Assembly: GCA_937917025.1 (NCBI GenBank)
Contig: CALFSF010000518.1
Span: 1-30,885 of the forward strand
DNA: 30,885 nt
Source of the DNA: an uncultured Paraburkholderia sp.
Lineage (GTDB): Bacteria; Pseudomonadota; Gammaproteobacteria; Burkholderiales; Burkholderiaceae
Direction: 5' to 3'
In this document: in pieces, positions 29,992 to 30,885 of the stretch
How the letters are laid out: each line of letters opens with the position of its first letter
How positions within the stretch are numbered: position 1 is the first letter of the stretch
Notes under the pieces: model-generated
The model's input: the letters and a program-made list of their open reading frames with translations, nothing else
What the model was told of the DNA's origin: nothing
Database searches by the model: none
Made by a program: the position numbers and the translations under genes

Positions 29992-30885
29992 GCCCGGACG
30001 CGGGTTTTCCTGGCGGCCTGCCGCCGGGCGCGGGCGGCCGGGTGCCGGCAGGCGCCGGCGCGCGTGCCGTCGCGCCGCTCGTGCCGCCCCATGCGGCGGA
30101 CCCGGCTGTGTCGCCCTCGCCACGTCCGTTCAATCCCGCACTCGATCCCGTTGCGCCTCGCGCGCGCCGGAGACCGGCACGCAAGGCGCAAAAGAACAGT
30201 CCCATCGGTCCGGTCTGGGTGCCGGCCATCATGTTCATCCTCATGTTCGCGATGTGCTTCATGCACATGGGGCGGCTCGTCGAACTGTTTTATCCGGCGG
30301 CCGCGGTGCTGATCGCGCTGTGGCTGTATCGCGTGCATCCGGCGCATTACCTGGGGTTCACGTGCTGGGTATTTTTTCTGTCGGCGGAAATCCGGCGCGT
30401 CGGCGACTTCTTCGCGGGCGGTTTCAATCCGGTCAGCACGATCATGGTGGCGCCGCTCGCGTGCGCCGCGATCTCCGGTTTTGCGCTCATCACCGACATG
30501 AAGATTCTCGGGCAGCGGCGCGCGATGCCGCTCGCGCTCGTGCTCTCGGCGTTGCTGTACACCTGGCTGATCGGCGTGACGCGCGCGGGCTTTTCCGCCG
30601 CGACCTTCGCGCTCGCCAACGCGATCTTTCCGGCACTGGTGGGCTTTCGCTTTGTCAGCACATGGCAGGCGTATCCGGACTACCAGCGTGTGCTGCTGAG
30701 CACGTTTATCTTCGGCAGCATCGTGATGGGCGCCTACGGTATTTACGAGTTCGTTTCACCGCCGCACTGGGACCTGTTCTGGCTGCTTGCCTCCGGCATG
30801 ACCTCCGAAGGCCAGCCCGTGCCGTTCGGATTGCGGATCGCGAGCACGATGAATTCGTCCGGCCCGTTCGCCAATACGGCGCTCG
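29988..30885 (+). CDS. Polytopic membrane protein, O-antigen ligase/polymerase-like (partial, cut by window end)
   Basis: The frame is open from the GTG at 29988, overlapping the GNAT stop, to the end of the window, about 299 codons. The first 75 residues are Pro/Ala/Gly-rich and cytoplasmic in look, ending in a basic RARRRPARKAQKN stretch. Membrane segments then follow in quick order: VWVPAIMFILMFAMCFMHMG, PAAAVLIALWLYRV, YLGFTCWVFFLSAEI, TIMVAPLACAAISGFALIT, PLALVLSALLYTWLIGVT and LLSTFIFGSIVMGAYGIYEF. The spacing, and the SGPFAN loop just before the window ends, resemble Wzy polymerases and O-antigen ligase-like proteins in exopolysaccharide clusters, but the C-terminal signature domain is missing. 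The N-terminus is uncertain; starting at the ATG at 30232 would remove the soluble part. Confidence 0.72.
   Translation, partial: MSPDAGFPGGLPPGAGGRVPAGAGARAVAPLVPPHAADPAVSPSPRPFNPALDPVAPRARRRPARKAQKNSPIGPVWVPAIMFILMFAMCFMHMGRLVELFYPAAAVLIALWLYRVHPAHYLGFTCWVFFLSAEIRRVGDFFAGGFNPVSTIMVAPLACAAISGFALITDMKILGQRRAMPLALVLSALLYTWLIGVTRAGFSAATFALANAIFPALVGFRFVSTWQAYPDYQRVLLSTFIFGSIVMGAYGIYEFVSPPHWDLFWLLASGMTSEGQPVPFGLRIASTMNSSGPFANTAL

Overview
The window is high-GC, densely packed DNA. Its gene content and protein relationships point to a betaproteobacterium of the Burkholderiaceae, most likely Paraburkholderia, Caballeronia or Burkholderia. This is inferred from the composition, the RbsABC/AmiD/RpiA sequences and the style of the exopolysaccharide genes, not from a marker gene. 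No rRNA, tRNA, CRISPR array, insertion sequence or phage gene was seen.

Region 1 (1-9559, + strand) is a catabolic operon. A UTRA-type GntR repressor has a palindromic candidate operator inside its own promoter. It is followed by a 5-methylthioribose kinase (mtnK), a methylthioribose-1-phosphate isomerase (mtnA), a class II aldolase, a complete ribose-type ABC importer (lipoprotein binding protein, double ATPase, permease) and two dihydroxyacetone-kinase-family subunits (DhaK-like and DhaL-like). Kinase, isomerase and aldolase together form a 'DHAP shunt' that would split 5-methylthioribose, 5-deoxyribose or a related pentose into DHAP and a C2 aldehyde. The dedicated importer suggests the sugar comes from outside the cell. 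The DhaK/DhaL pair without DhaM is the unexplained part.

Region 2 (9838-11541) is housekeeping: an AmiD-type lipoprotein amidase, and rpiA closed by a very clear intrinsic terminator. A 79-residue unknown ORF follows.

Region 3 (11903-22582) is an exopolysaccharide locus. Two GT4-type glycosyltransferases point away from each other and a SAM methyltransferase follows. A minus-strand operon reads Crp/Fnr-like regulator, undecaprenyl-phosphate sugar phosphotransferase, GT2 glycosyltransferase, Wza-like outer-membrane exporter and Wzc-like tyrosine autokinase, and ends in a strong terminator. No Wzb-type tyrosine phosphatase is in the window.

Region 4 (23091-30885) is the most unusual part. A minus-strand operon, with three successive ATGA overlaps, encodes an acyl carrier protein, an acyl-CoA-dehydrogenase-like flavoprotein, a seryl-tRNA-synthetase-like amino acid:[carrier protein] ligase, a DUF1839 protein and a cytoplasmic GH2-like protein with a changed acid/base motif. 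Facing away from it are an ElaA-like GNAT acetyltransferase and a polytopic, O-antigen-ligase/polymerase-like membrane protein cut by the window end. Its position against the exopolysaccharide operon suggests an aminoacyl-thioester pathway that makes or attaches an amino-acid-derived group on a surface glycan. That role is inference.
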